From Georgenia satyanarayanai (GTDB lineage: Bacteria > Actinomycetota > Actinomycetes > Actinomycetales > Actinomycetaceae), in the NCBI RefSeq assembly GCF_900116375.1, contig NZ_UETB01000004.1:1-64000 (forward strand): DNA of 64,000 bases, read 5' to 3'. Below, piece after piece: positions 1 through 7,339 of the stretch. A program made the position numbers and the translations under genes. The notes below the pieces were generated by a model. It was given only the letters and a program-made list of their open reading frames with translations. It had not been told where the DNA came from and ran no database searches. Within the stretch, counting starts at the first letter, position 1, and every line of letters begins with the position of its first letter.

Positions 1-1187
1 GGCGCGTCCGCATCACGAGCCTGCTCGACGCCGGGTCGCCGACCGGCGTCCTGCTGGGGCTCGGCGGCCGGGTCCAGCGGCGGGCCCGCGTCCTGTGCAC
101 GGTCCTGGCAGCCGCAGGGGCAGGGGAGGTGGGCGCCTGGGCCGATGTGGCCGAGGGTGAGGGCGGTGTGGCCGATGAGGGCGAGGCTGTCGGCTCGTAG
201 CTGGTCCAGGGTGCGGGAGTCGCCGGCGTTCTTGGCTGCGCGGGCAGCGCCGTCCAGGGCGAGGTCCATGGCGATGGCGTCGGCGGCAGGCAGCCGCGCG
301 GAGAGCATCGCCATGCCGTCGGGCAGGGGGCGGGGGTGGTAGACGCAGCGCTTCTGGCGGGCGGCGATGTGGCGGTGGTCGGCGGAGTCGGGGTCCACGG
401 CGATGACGGCCTTGGCGAGGTCCTCGCGGACCTGGCGCAGCGTGCGGCCTGGTGCCTTGTCGAGGACGTCCCACTGGGCGGCGAGGGCGACCTCGGCTGG
501 GAGGTCGATGAGGGTGGTGACGATGGCCTGGGCTCTGGGCCAGTCGATGAGGCCTCGGTCGAGGAGCTCGCCGGTGGGCTGGAACATGCCGGTGAAGGCG
601 CGGCCGCAGGTGGCCATCTTGACCGCGGCCTGCTTGGTGACCCGTAGCCGCATGGACAGCTCCTGGCCCACGACGCACTCCCCGCGGGTGCGTCCGGGGA
701 CGTCACCGGGCCAGGTGGGGTTGACCGAGTCCCGCTCGGCGAGGACCGCCGCGGCACGGGCCGCCTGGCCCGCGGACCAGGCTTCCATGCGCTTGTGGGC
801 GGCGACGACCTCCACGAGGGAGAAGTCGTCCACGTCGGCGGGGTCGATCTCCTCCAGCACCCGCGCCAGACGCAGGCCCGGGGGCAGGTGCTCCAGGTAC
901 TCACCCAGCGCGCCGGGCTCGGGGATGAGCTCGGCGAGCACACTGCGCGGCCACCCCGGCGTCTCGCCTTCCCGGTAGGCCGGCAGGCGGAACTGCGCCC
1001 ACTCGACTGGCGGAGCGTGCTGCGGGCCGGTGGGACGGGAGATGTCGATACGGATCCGGTCCTCACCCGGCGAGGCGAGCTCGAGGCTCTCGAGGTAGGG
1101 GACGACCAGACCGGCCGAGGCGTCCTCGACGGGACCGGCGGGCGCGCTGCTCGCCGCGGTCTCGGGCTCCTTGTCGTCGCGGTCCAC
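1..1187 (-). CDS. DUF222 (13E12-repeat type) protein, HNH endonuclease family, C-terminus cut by window edge
   Basis: An open frame runs on the minus strand from GTG at 1187 through base 1 without a stop, giving about 395 residues. The protein reads as a DUF222 domain: recognisable stretches are LRVTKQAAVKMATCGRAFTG (near 657-595), DRGLIDWPRAQAIVTTLIDLP, RQKRCVYHPRPLPDGMAML and a cysteine cluster PCPCGC near base 115. In this family the HNH nuclease motif follows near the C-terminus, which would lie left of the window, so nuclease activity is inferred only. I chose GTG 1187 because GAGGAGG (1196-1202) sits 8 bases upstream; GTG 1196 would overlap that site. A TATCAT -10 box (1216-1211) and a LexA box directly upstream indicate DNA-damage control. 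Members of this family in Mycobacterium tuberculosis are among LexA-regulated genes (recalled knowledge). Confidence 0.85.
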   Translation of the reverse strand, partial: MDRDDKEPETAASSAPAGPVEDASAGLVVPYLESLELASPGEDRIRIDISRPTGPQHAPPVEWAQFRLPAYREGETPGWPRSVLAELIPEPGALGEYLEHLPPGLRLARVLEEIDPADVDDFSLVEVVAAHKRMEAWSAGQAARAAAVLAERDSVNPTWPGDVPGRTRGECVVGQELSMRLRVTKQAAVKMATCGRAFTGMFQPTGELLDRGLIDWPRAQAIVTTLIDLPAEVALAAQWDVLDKAPGRTLRQVREDLAKAVIAVDPDSADHRHIAARQKRCVYHPRPLPDGMAMLSARLPAADAIAMDLALDGAARAAKNAGDSRTLDQLRADSLALIGHTALTLGHIGPGAHLPCPCGCQDRAQDAGPPLDPAAEPQQDAGRRPGVEQARDADA

Positions 1188-1216
1188 CGGCGGCACCTCC
1201 TCGTACCACGATGATA

Positions 1217-1232
1217 TCGAACACACGTTCGA
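1217..1232. promoter_or_regulatory. LexA-binding SOS box
   Basis: TCGAACACACGTTCGA is a perfect palindrome (TCGAAC-N4-GTTCGA) and matches the actinobacterial/mycobacterial SOS-box consensus. It abuts the TATCAT -10 box (1211-1216, minus strand) of the DUF222 gene, so LexA bound here would block that promoter. The DUF72 gene starts 69 bases to the right and has its own -10 box TACACT (1288-1293), so control of that gene is less likely. Confidence 0.85.
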
Positions 1233-1300
1233 GTGGCAAGCCCTATGTGCACCGAAGCGGCAGGGGGCGCTCGCCCGTGCGCCTCCCTACACTCGCTCCC

Positions 1301-2158
1301 ATGGCCGAGGTGCGGATCGGCGTCTCCGGGTGGCGGTACGCCCCGTGGCGCGGCGACTTCTACCCGCCCGGGCTGGCCCAGCGACGGGAGCTCGAGTACG
1401 TCGGCCAGACCTTCCCGACGGTCGAGCTCAACGGCTCCTTCTACTCCCTCCAGCGGCCCGAGTCCTACGCGCGCTGGCGCGAGAGCACCCCGCCCGGGTT
1501 CACGTTCGCGGTCAAGGGCGGCCGGTTCATCACCCACTTCAAGGCGCTGCGCGACGTCGAGGTGCCGCTGGCCAACTTCTTCGCCTCGGGCGTGCTCGCG
1601 CTCGAGGACCGGCTCGGCCCGTTCCTCTGGCAGCTGCCGGCCCGTCAGCAGCTCGACCTCGACCGGGTCGCCGCCTTCCTCGACGCGCTGCCGACGAGCA
1701 CCACCCGGGCCGCTCTCCTCGGCGAGCGGCACGACGAGCGCCTCGACGGCCGCGCCTGGACGACGACCGACGCCGACCGGCCCCTCCGTCACGCCCTCGA
1801 GGTGCGCCACGAGAGCTACGCGGACCCCGCCTTCCTGCGGCTGCTCGCGGAGCACGACGTCGGCCTCGTCGTCTCCGACGGCGGGGAGACCTGGCCCGTG
1901 TTCGAGGACGTCACGGCGAGCCTCGTCTACGTGCGCCTCCACGGCGCGACCGAGCTGTACGTCAGCGGCTACGACGAGCCGGCACTCCAGTCCTGGGCCA
2001 GCAAGGTGAGGGCCTGGTACGACGCGGGGCACGACGTCGTCGTCTACTTCGACAACGACGCGAAGGTGCGGGCGCCCTTCGACGCGCTCGCGCTCACCGA
2101 CATGCTCGCGGACATCGCTGAGCGCCCCGCCGCCACGGTCGGCACACTGGGTGGATGA
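1301..2158 (+). CDS. DUF72 family protein
   Basis: A 285-residue protein of the DUF72 (YecE-like) family, a TIM-barrel fold of unknown biochemical role. Visible family motifs are GVSGWRY near residue 7, VELNGSFYS near 42, a central LEVRHESY, YVRLHG, and VYFDNDAK near the C-terminus. The ATG at 1301 is preferred over upstream in-frame starts because a TACACT -10 box (1288-1293) lies 13 bases before it, which implies a leaderless transcript, and homologues begin at this point. Its stop overlaps the start of the next gene by four bases (ATGA), so the two are probably translated together. It is divergent from the SOS-controlled DUF222 gene, but nothing ties it directly to DNA damage. Confidence 0.9.
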   Translation: MAEVRIGVSGWRYAPWRGDFYPPGLAQRRELEYVGQTFPTVELNGSFYSLQRPESYARWRESTPPGFTFAVKGGRFITHFKALRDVEVPLANFFASGVLALEDRLGPFLWQLPARQQLDLDRVAAFLDALPTSTTRAALLGERHDERLDGRAWTTTDADRPLRHALEVRHESYADPAFLRLLAEHDVGLVVSDGGETWPVFEDVTASLVYVRLHGATELYVSGYDEPALQSWASKVRAWYDAGHDVVVYFDNDAKVRAPFDALALTDMLADIAERPAATVGTLGG

Positions 2159-2568
2159 TCAGCGACCGTCTCGCCCGTGAGCTCGAAGCCGCCGGACTGC
2201 GCTGGGACCCCGCACCCGGCGACCGGTTCCGCATCAAGGCGGAGGAGCTCTCCGAGGACGTCTTCATCCTGTCCCACATGGTCATCGAGGCCCGCACCTA
2301 CGACACCGGCACCGTGCTGAACTTCAACGGGACCACCGAGTGGGCGCTGGACAACGTCGACCAGGACGACGCCCTGTGGCTGCCCCGCGAGGACCAGCTG
2401 CGCGAGTACCTCGGCGGGACCTTCCGCGGGCTGGAGCGGGCGGACGGGGAGTACGTCGTGACGACCGCCGGCCCGGACGGCGCGGATGTCACCTACCGCG
2501 CCGTCGACGTCGAGGACGCCTACGCAGCTGCGCTCCTCGAGCTCGTGGAGCGCGCGGTCTCGGCGTAG
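2155..2568 (+). CDS. Conserved hypothetical protein coupled to DUF72
   Basis: This 137-residue acidic soluble protein has no signal peptide or membrane segment. It begins MISDRLARELEAAGLRW and contains a central FNGTTEWALD followed by LWLPREDQLREYLGGTF. I do not recognise a catalytic motif. I have a memory of similar short actinobacterial proteins being automatically labelled as pilus-assembly CpaE-like, but nothing in the sequence supports a pilus role. The ATG overlaps the DUF72 stop in ATGA, so this start is well supported and co-expression with DUF72 is likely. The 3' end is followed by about 200 bases without a gene before the CAP-domain protein. Confidence 0.75.
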   Translation: MISDRLARELEAAGLRWDPAPGDRFRIKAEELSEDVFILSHMVIEARTYDTGTVLNFNGTTEWALDNVDQDDALWLPREDQLREYLGGTFRGLERADGEYVVTTAGPDGADVTYRAVDVEDAYAAALLELVERAVSA

Positions 2569-2777
2569 CGCGCCACTGAGGCGTTCGCCACGACGCCGTG
2601 ACCAAAGCGTGACATTGCGTCGCGTGCGGGGTTAGTGTCGCCGGTGTCCCGCGAACCCTCCACGTGGGGCCCTCGGCCGGTTCCCTCTCCCGCCGCCGCC
2701 CGAGGACGACGACCCAGCGGCGGGTGGTGCCGTCCGGCCCCGTGCCGACGAGCCCAGGGAGTGAGAAGGGCCGGCCC

Positions 2778-3677
2778 GTGGCCGCACCGTCCCACCGCAC
2801 CTCCACCCGTACCGAGCGCCTCGAGCGACTGCTCCCGCGCGAGCAGGTCGCCGCGCCGCTCCAGCGCCGCTACCGCGCGGGCCTCGCCGGTGCGCTCGCC
2901 GTCGCCCTCGTCTCGGGTGTCAGCGCCGCCGCCGTCGTCGACGACGGCGCCTCCGCGGCTCGCGCCGACCTCGCCGCCCTCGGGCTCGAGACCGGTCACG
3001 GCGTCGCGCCCGGCATCACGGTGCCCAGCTCCGCAGGCCTCGCGCTCGAGCCGCTGGACGTGGACGTCGAGCTGAGCAAGGACGACATCCAGGACCTCCC
3101 CGACGCCGTCGCGACCCTTGAGGCCGAGCAGGAGGCCGCGCGCCAGGCCGCAGCTGCCCGCGAGGCCGCCGCGGTCGCGAGCCGGTCCGCGTCCCGCTCC
3201 GAGGCGCCGGCAGCCGAGTCCGGTGGGGAGTCCGCCGAGGAGTCCGGTGCCGAGCCCGACGACGCCCCCGCGGCCGCCGTCTCCGTCGGACAGGGCGGCG
3301 AGCGCGGCGCGATCGGCGCCATGCTCAACAACTTCCGTGCCCAGAACGGCCAGCACACCCTCGGCCGTGACGGCACCCTCGACCAGGTCGCCCAGGGCTG
3401 GGCCGAGTGGATGGCATCGAACCAGACCCTCCAGCACAACCCGAACTACCGCTCGCAGATCGGCGGCGGCTGGTCTGCCTCCGGGGAGAACATCGTCCGG
3501 AACACGGGCGGTGCCTCGATGTCCTCCAGCGCGATCACGAGCTGGATGGTCGACTGGTGGAAGAACTCCAGCGTCCACCGCGCGAACATGCTCAACGGCA
3601 AGTACACCCACGTGGGCGTGGGCTACGCGATGGGCTCGGGCGGCCCCTACGCCGTCCTCCTCTTCGGCGGCCGCTGA
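2778..3677 (+). CDS. Secreted or membrane-anchored CAP-domain protein
   Basis: The protein has 299 residues. A basic N-terminus is followed by one hydrophobic segment (about residues 34-52, rich in Ala, Val and Leu) that is either a signal peptide or an anchor. An Ala/Glu-rich low-complexity linker follows (about 115-165), then a C-terminal CAP/SCP-like domain (about 170-299). CAP features are ML-N-FRAQNG near the domain start, GENIVRNTGG, SSVHRANMLNGKYTHVGVGY and a terminal GGPYAVLLFGG. CAP proteins act outside the cell, sometimes on lipids or the wall; the substrate here is unknown. GTG 2778 is chosen for its GAGAAGGG ribosome site seven bases upstream. A possible promoter is TGACAT (2610-2615) with TAGTGT (2633-2638), 17 bases apart, giving a leader of about 135 bases. 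Confidence 0.85.
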   Translation: MAAPSHRTSTRTERLERLLPREQVAAPLQRRYRAGLAGALAVALVSGVSAAAVVDDGASAARADLAALGLETGHGVAPGITVPSSAGLALEPLDVDVELSKDDIQDLPDAVATLEAEQEAARQAAAAREAAAVASRSASRSEAPAAESGGESAEESGAEPDDAPAAAVSVGQGGERGAIGAMLNNFRAQNGQHTLGRDGTLDQVAQGWAEWMASNQTLQHNPNYRSQIGGGWSASGENIVRNTGGASMSSSAITSWMVDWWKNSSVHRANMLNGKYTHVGVGYAMGSGGPYAVLLFGGR

Positions 3678-3718
3678 GCCCAGCCGTCTCACCGCGCGCG
3701 GCGATGAGCCCCGCGCTT

Positions 3719-3737
3719 CTCACGCGCTGAGATTTCG
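3719..3737 (-). repeat. 19-bp intergenic repeat, also at 24353-24371
   Basis: Read on the minus strand this is CGAAATCTCAGCGCGTGAG. The same sequence with one change (G for the A at position 10) occurs on the plus strand at 24353-24371. Both copies lie just downstream of a plus-strand gene. The segment includes CTCA-CGCGC-TGAG, so it may form part of a 3' hairpin. Confidence 0.55.
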
Positions 3738-3780
3738 CCCGAGCCCCCGGTTACACGGCGGCGGTCCACCTCCACGCTGA

Positions 3781-3810
3781 TGGTCAAGCGTTCAACCGAA
3801 CGCTCGACCA
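3781..3810. promoter_or_regulatory. 30-bp palindrome in the promoter/leader of the ABC-flavin operon
   Basis: The arms TGGTCAAGCGTTC (3781-3793) and GAACGCTCGACCA (3798-3810) are complementary except for one pair, separated by AACC. It ends 21 bases before the ATG of the solute-binding protein and overlaps the expected transcription start if TTACAC (3751-3756) and CACGCT (3773-3778) form the promoter. It lacks a T-run, so I read it as an operator rather than a terminator. No regulator gene sits beside it. Confidence 0.55.
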
Positions 3811-3831
3811 TCGCCCGAGAGGACCGCCCCG

Positions 3832-5463
3832 ATGAGCACCACCCATCGCCGCACGCTCGCCGCAGCCACCGCTGCCGCCGCGACCCTGGTCCTCGCCGCC
3901 TGTAGCGGCAGCCCCGGCGCCACGAGCGAGGCAGCCGCCGACGACGGCGCGCCCCGCCAGGGCGGCACCCTCACCTTCCTCGAGTACCAGTTCCCCACGT
4001 GCTTCTACGCGGGCGGCTCCGGCTACTACCCGGTCGCCACCGTCCTCAACCAGATCGCCGACAAGCTCACCTACCAGGACCCCGAGACCCGCGAGATCCA
4101 CCCGTGGCTCGCCGAGTCCTGGGACGTGTCGGAGGACGCCACCGAGTACGTCTTCCACCTGCGCGAGGACGTCACCTTCTCCGACGGCACCCCGTTGACC
4201 GCCGAGCACGTCGCGGCCAACTTCGACCACCTCGGCCTCGGCGACGAGGAGCTCGGGCTCGCGAGCCAGGAGTTCGTCTCGAACTACGCCGGCTCCGAGG
4301 TGCGCGACGAGCACACGGTCGCCTTCGCCTTCGACGCCCCCGTGCCCGGCTTCCTCCAGGCCACCTCCGTCGTCGGCGCCGCGATCGTCGGCCCCGCGAC
4401 CTACGAGCTGCCCTACGAGGAGCAGTGCCAGCTGGAGAACCTCGTCGCAACCGGGCCGTTCACCGTCACCGAGGTCGTGCCCGAGCAGGAGTACACCCTC
4501 ACCGCGCGGGAGGACTACGACTGGGCGCCCCCGCACCAGGAGCACCAGGGCCGCGCCTACCTCGACGAGATCCACATCGTCGTCACCCCCGAGGACTCGG
4601 TGCGCATCGGCGCCCTCACCTCCGGGCAGGCCGACGCGGTCCGCTCGGTCCAGGCCTACGACGAGCCCACGATCGAGGCGGCCGGCTACCAGCTGTACGC
4701 GCCGCAGACCAACGGCGTGAGCCCGCAGATCGCGCTGCGTGCCGACAACCCGGTCCTCACCGAGCTGCCCGTCCGGCAGGCGCTGCTCAAGGCCACCGAC
4801 ACCCGCGCGATCGTCGACACGCTCTTCACCGAGAACTACCCGGTGGCCACGTCACCGCTCAGCTCCGGCGCCACGGGCTACGTCGACCTGTCCGGGGAGC
4901 TCGCGGCGGACCCGGAGGAGGCCAACCGACTGCTCGACGAGGCCGGCTGGGAGCGAGGCCCGGACGGCATCCGGACCAAGGACGGCCTGCGCCTGGAGCT
5001 CACGACGATCGTCCCGGCGGTCTTCCCGCTCGGCCAGGAGACCGCTGAGCTCGTCGCCCAGCAGTGGGAGGCGGTCGGGGCCCAGCTCCACATCGAGCTG
5101 CCGGACCCCGCCACCGCCGTCCAGCGCCAGCAGGACCCGGCCGACGTCGGAGTCCTCCTCAGCCACGTCGGGCGCGTGGACCCCGACGTCCTCTACAGCG
5201 CCTTCCACAGCAGCCAGCGCGACTACCTCGTCTCCACCGACGAGACCCTCGACGGCCTCCTCGAGGAGATCACCTCACTGCCCGGCACCGAGGAGCGCTA
5301 CGCGAAGGCCGCTGAGGTGCAGGAGTACCTCGTCGACAACGCCCTGACCATCCCGCTGTACGACATGCCCCAGACCTACGCGGCCGGACCGCACGTCCAC
5401 GGCCTGGGCTGGGAGCCGGTCGGGCGCCTGCGCCTGTACGACACGTGGCTGGAGGAGCGGTGA
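3832..5463 (+). CDS. ABC transporter solute-binding lipoprotein, family 5 (KPN_01854-like)
   Basis: A 543-residue extracellular binding protein of the peptide/nickel class (SBP family 5). A signal peptide ends in a lipobox LVLAAC with Cys24, so it should be a lipoprotein on the outer face of the membrane. Family features include the early TLTFLEYQFPTCFYAGGSGY, HPWLAESWDVSEDATEY and the DVTFSDGTPLTAEHV segment typical of this class. The ATG has GAGAGGA about seven bases upstream. It is the first gene of a seven-gene operon whose make-up (this SBP, two permeases, a double ATPase, two AhpD-like proteins, a luciferase-like monooxygenase) matches a cassette for which TIGRFAMs were built (TIGR04027-TIGR04030, recalled from memory). 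The ligand is unknown. Transcription is probably controlled by the palindrome at 3781-3810. Confidence 0.88.
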   Translation: MSTTHRRTLAAATAAAATLVLAACSGSPGATSEAAADDGAPRQGGTLTFLEYQFPTCFYAGGSGYYPVATVLNQIADKLTYQDPETREIHPWLAESWDVSEDATEYVFHLREDVTFSDGTPLTAEHVAANFDHLGLGDEELGLASQEFVSNYAGSEVRDEHTVAFAFDAPVPGFLQATSVVGAAIVGPATYELPYEEQCQLENLVATGPFTVTEVVPEQEYTLTAREDYDWAPPHQEHQGRAYLDEIHIVVTPEDSVRIGALTSGQADAVRSVQAYDEPTIEAAGYQLYAPQTNGVSPQIALRADNPVLTELPVRQALLKATDTRAIVDTLFTENYPVATSPLSSGATGYVDLSGELAADPEEANRLLDEAGWERGPDGIRTKDGLRLELTTIVPAVFPLGQETAELVAQQWEAVGAQLHIELPDPATAVQRQQDPADVGVLLSHVGRVDPDVLYSAFHSSQRDYLVSTDETLDGLLEEITSLPGTEERYAKAAEVQEYLVDNALTIPLYDMPQTYAAGPHVHGLGWEPVGRLRLYDTWLEER

Positions 5464-6467
5464 CCGCCCGCTACGTCGTCGGACGGGTGGGGCAGGCGCT
5501 CCTCGTCCTGTGGGCCGCCTACACCCTGTCCTTCCTCCTCCTCGGCGCGCTGCCCGGGGACGGCATCCTCATCAAGTTCGAGAACCCCGAGCTGGGCCTG
5601 TCCGCCGACCAGATCGCGGTGATCCGCGAGTACTACCGCGTCGACGACCCCCTCCTCCTTCAGTACGTGCACGCGCTCTCCGGGACGCTGCAGGGAGACC
5701 TGGGCTACTCGGTCGAGACGGCCACCCCCGTCCTGGACCGCATCTCGGCCGCCCTGCCGGCCACGCTCCAGCTCGCGTCACTGGCCTTCGTCGTGGCGGC
5801 TGCCGTCGCCGTCGTGCTCGCCCTCGCGGCGAGCTACGCCCGCGGCCCGTGGCTGCACAACACGATCACCGCGATCCCCTCGCTGTTCGTGTCCGTCCCG
5901 GCGTTCTGGCTCGGCATCGTGCTGCTGCAGGTCTTCTCCTTCCGGCTCGGCTGGGTGCCAGTCATCGGGGCAGAGGGCTGGCAGCAGCTCGTGCTGCCCG
6001 TCCTCACCCTCGCCGTCCCGGTCAGCGCGCCGCTCGCCCAGATCGTGCTGCGCACCCTCGACGACGTCGCCACCCGGCCCTTCGTCCACGTCGTCGAGGC
6101 GAAGGGCGCCTCGCGGTGGTGGACGCTGACCCGGCACACCGCCCGCAACTCCCTGCTGCCGGTGCTGACGATCAGCGGGCTCCTCGTCGCCGAGCTCATC
6201 GCCGGCTCGGTCGTCACCGAGTCCGTCTTCGGCCGCGACGGGCTGGGCCGGCTGACCAACCTCGCGGTCGCGGCGCAGGACCTGCCCGTGATCCAGGCGA
6301 TCGTCCTCGTGGCGGCCCTCGCCTTCGTCACGGTCAACCTCGTCGTCGACCTCCTCTACCCCGTCCTCGACCCGCGCCTGCGCCGGACGCGGACGACGAC
6401 GGCGCCCCCGCCCGCCGTCGTCGCCGCCCCCGCCGCCGCCCGCCCGTTGGAAGGAGCCCGGTCATGA
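5460..6467 (+). CDS. ABC transporter permease, DppB type
   Basis: This 335-residue inner-membrane protein is a BPD_transp_1 permease of the DppB class. It opens with one hydrophobic segment, has a periplasmic loop carrying YRVDDPLLLQYVHALSGTLQGDLGYS, then a core of five or so membrane segments with the cytoplasmic EAA-like loop around VEAKGASRWWTLTRHTARN. GTG 5460 overlaps the upstream stop as GTGA and has GGAGG four bases before it; an in-frame GTG at 5445 is possible but lies inside the SBP gene without a better ribosome site. It forms the pore with the next gene product. The C-terminal tail is unusually rich in Ala and Pro. Confidence 0.87.
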   Translation: MTARYVVGRVGQALLVLWAAYTLSFLLLGALPGDGILIKFENPELGLSADQIAVIREYYRVDDPLLLQYVHALSGTLQGDLGYSVETATPVLDRISAALPATLQLASLAFVVAAAVAVVLALAASYARGPWLHNTITAIPSLFVSVPAFWLGIVLLQVFSFRLGWVPVIGAEGWQQLVLPVLTLAVPVSAPLAQIVLRTLDDVATRPFVHVVEAKGASRWWTLTRHTARNSLLPVLTISGLLVAELIAGSVVTESVFGRDGLGRLTNLAVAAQDLPVIQAIVLVAALAFVTVNLVVDLLYPVLDPRLRRTRTTTAPPPAVVAAPAAARPLEGARS

Positions 6468-7339
6468 CCGCGACGACCACCCGCGACCCCGCCGCGCCCG
6501 CGTTCCCCGTCGCCGTCACCCCCGACCCCGCGCCGGTGGCGCGCCGACGGCGCCCGGTCCCCGTCGGCCTCGTGCTCGCCTGGGCCGTCCTCGCCACCGT
6601 GCTGCTGTGGGCGGTGCTGCCCGGCGCCCTCGCCCCCTTCGACGCCTACACGAGCGTCGCGGCCGGGCTCCAGGCGCCGGGGGGCGAGCACCTCTTCGGC
6701 ACGGACGCCAACGGACGCGACCTGTTCTCCCGCGTCGTCCACGGTGCCTCCGAGTCGCTCGCCGGCGCCGCCGTCGCCGTGACCCTCGGGCTCACCGCCG
6801 GCACCCTGCTCGGGGTCGTCGCGGGCACGGTCGGTGGGGTCGTCGAGGAGGTCCTCATGAGGGTGGTCGACGTCCTGCTCGCCATCCCGGGGCTCCTGCT
6901 CGCGCTCACCGTCGTCGTCCTCCTCGGCCCGGGCACCGTCAACGCGGCGCTCGCCGTCGGCGTCGGCGCGGTGGCCGGGTTCGCCCGGCTCGTGCGGGCG
7001 GAGGTCGTCCAGGTGCGCGCCACCGAGTACGTCGAGGCGGCCTACGGCAGCGGCGGGCGCGTCCTGTCGGTGCTGTGGCGGCACGTGCTGCGCAACTCGC
7101 TGCGGCCGGTCGTCGCGCTCGCGGCGATGCAGGTGGGCACCGCGATCCTCGCGCTGTCCACCCTCGGCTTCCTCGGCTACGGCGTCACCCCGCCGGACCC
7201 GGAGTGGGGCATGATCATCGCCCAGGGCCGCGACCTCCTCGCCGCGGCGTGGTGGGTCACCACGCTGCCCGGCCTGGTGATCGTCGCCGTCGTCCTGTCG
7301 GCGAACCGGGTCAGCCGCTCCCTGGGGAGCGAGCGATGA
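6464..7339 (+). CDS. ABC transporter permease, DppC type
   Basis: A 291-residue permease of the DppC class. A cytoplasmic N-terminal stretch of about 30 residues leads into a first membrane segment, then the hallmark GTDANGRDLFSRVVHGA near residue 84, and five further hydrophobic segments. The EAA loop is visible as TEYVEAAYGSGGRVLSVLWR. The C-terminal signature PPDPEWGMIIAQGRD is typical of DppC/OppC. The ATG overlaps the preceding stop in ATGA. It pairs with the 5460-6467 product to form the translocation pore for the ligand of the lipoprotein. Confidence 0.87.
   Translation: MTATTTRDPAAPAFPVAVTPDPAPVARRRRPVPVGLVLAWAVLATVLLWAVLPGALAPFDAYTSVAAGLQAPGGEHLFGTDANGRDLFSRVVHGASESLAGAAVAVTLGLTAGTLLGVVAGTVGGVVEEVLMRVVDVLLAIPGLLLALTVVVLLGPGTVNAALAVGVGAVAGFARLVRAEVVQVRATEYVEAAYGSGGRVLSVLWRHVLRNSLRPVVALAAMQVGTAILALSTLGFLGYGVTPPDPEWGMIIAQGRDLLAAAWWVTTLPGLVIVAVVLSANRVSRSLGSER

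Noticed and set aside
13-1214. Several Arg/Pro-rich frames on both strands at the left end
   Set aside because: They are shadows of the DUF222 frame, which gives recognisable domain sequence without interruption over the whole interval.
2569-2777. Possible c-di-AMP (ydaO-type) riboswitch before the CAP-domain gene
   Set aside because: Such riboswitches often precede secreted wall-active genes in actinobacteria, and the leader is about 135 bases. I could not find the conserved GGGG-GAA and ACCC blocks of that class, so I do not call it.
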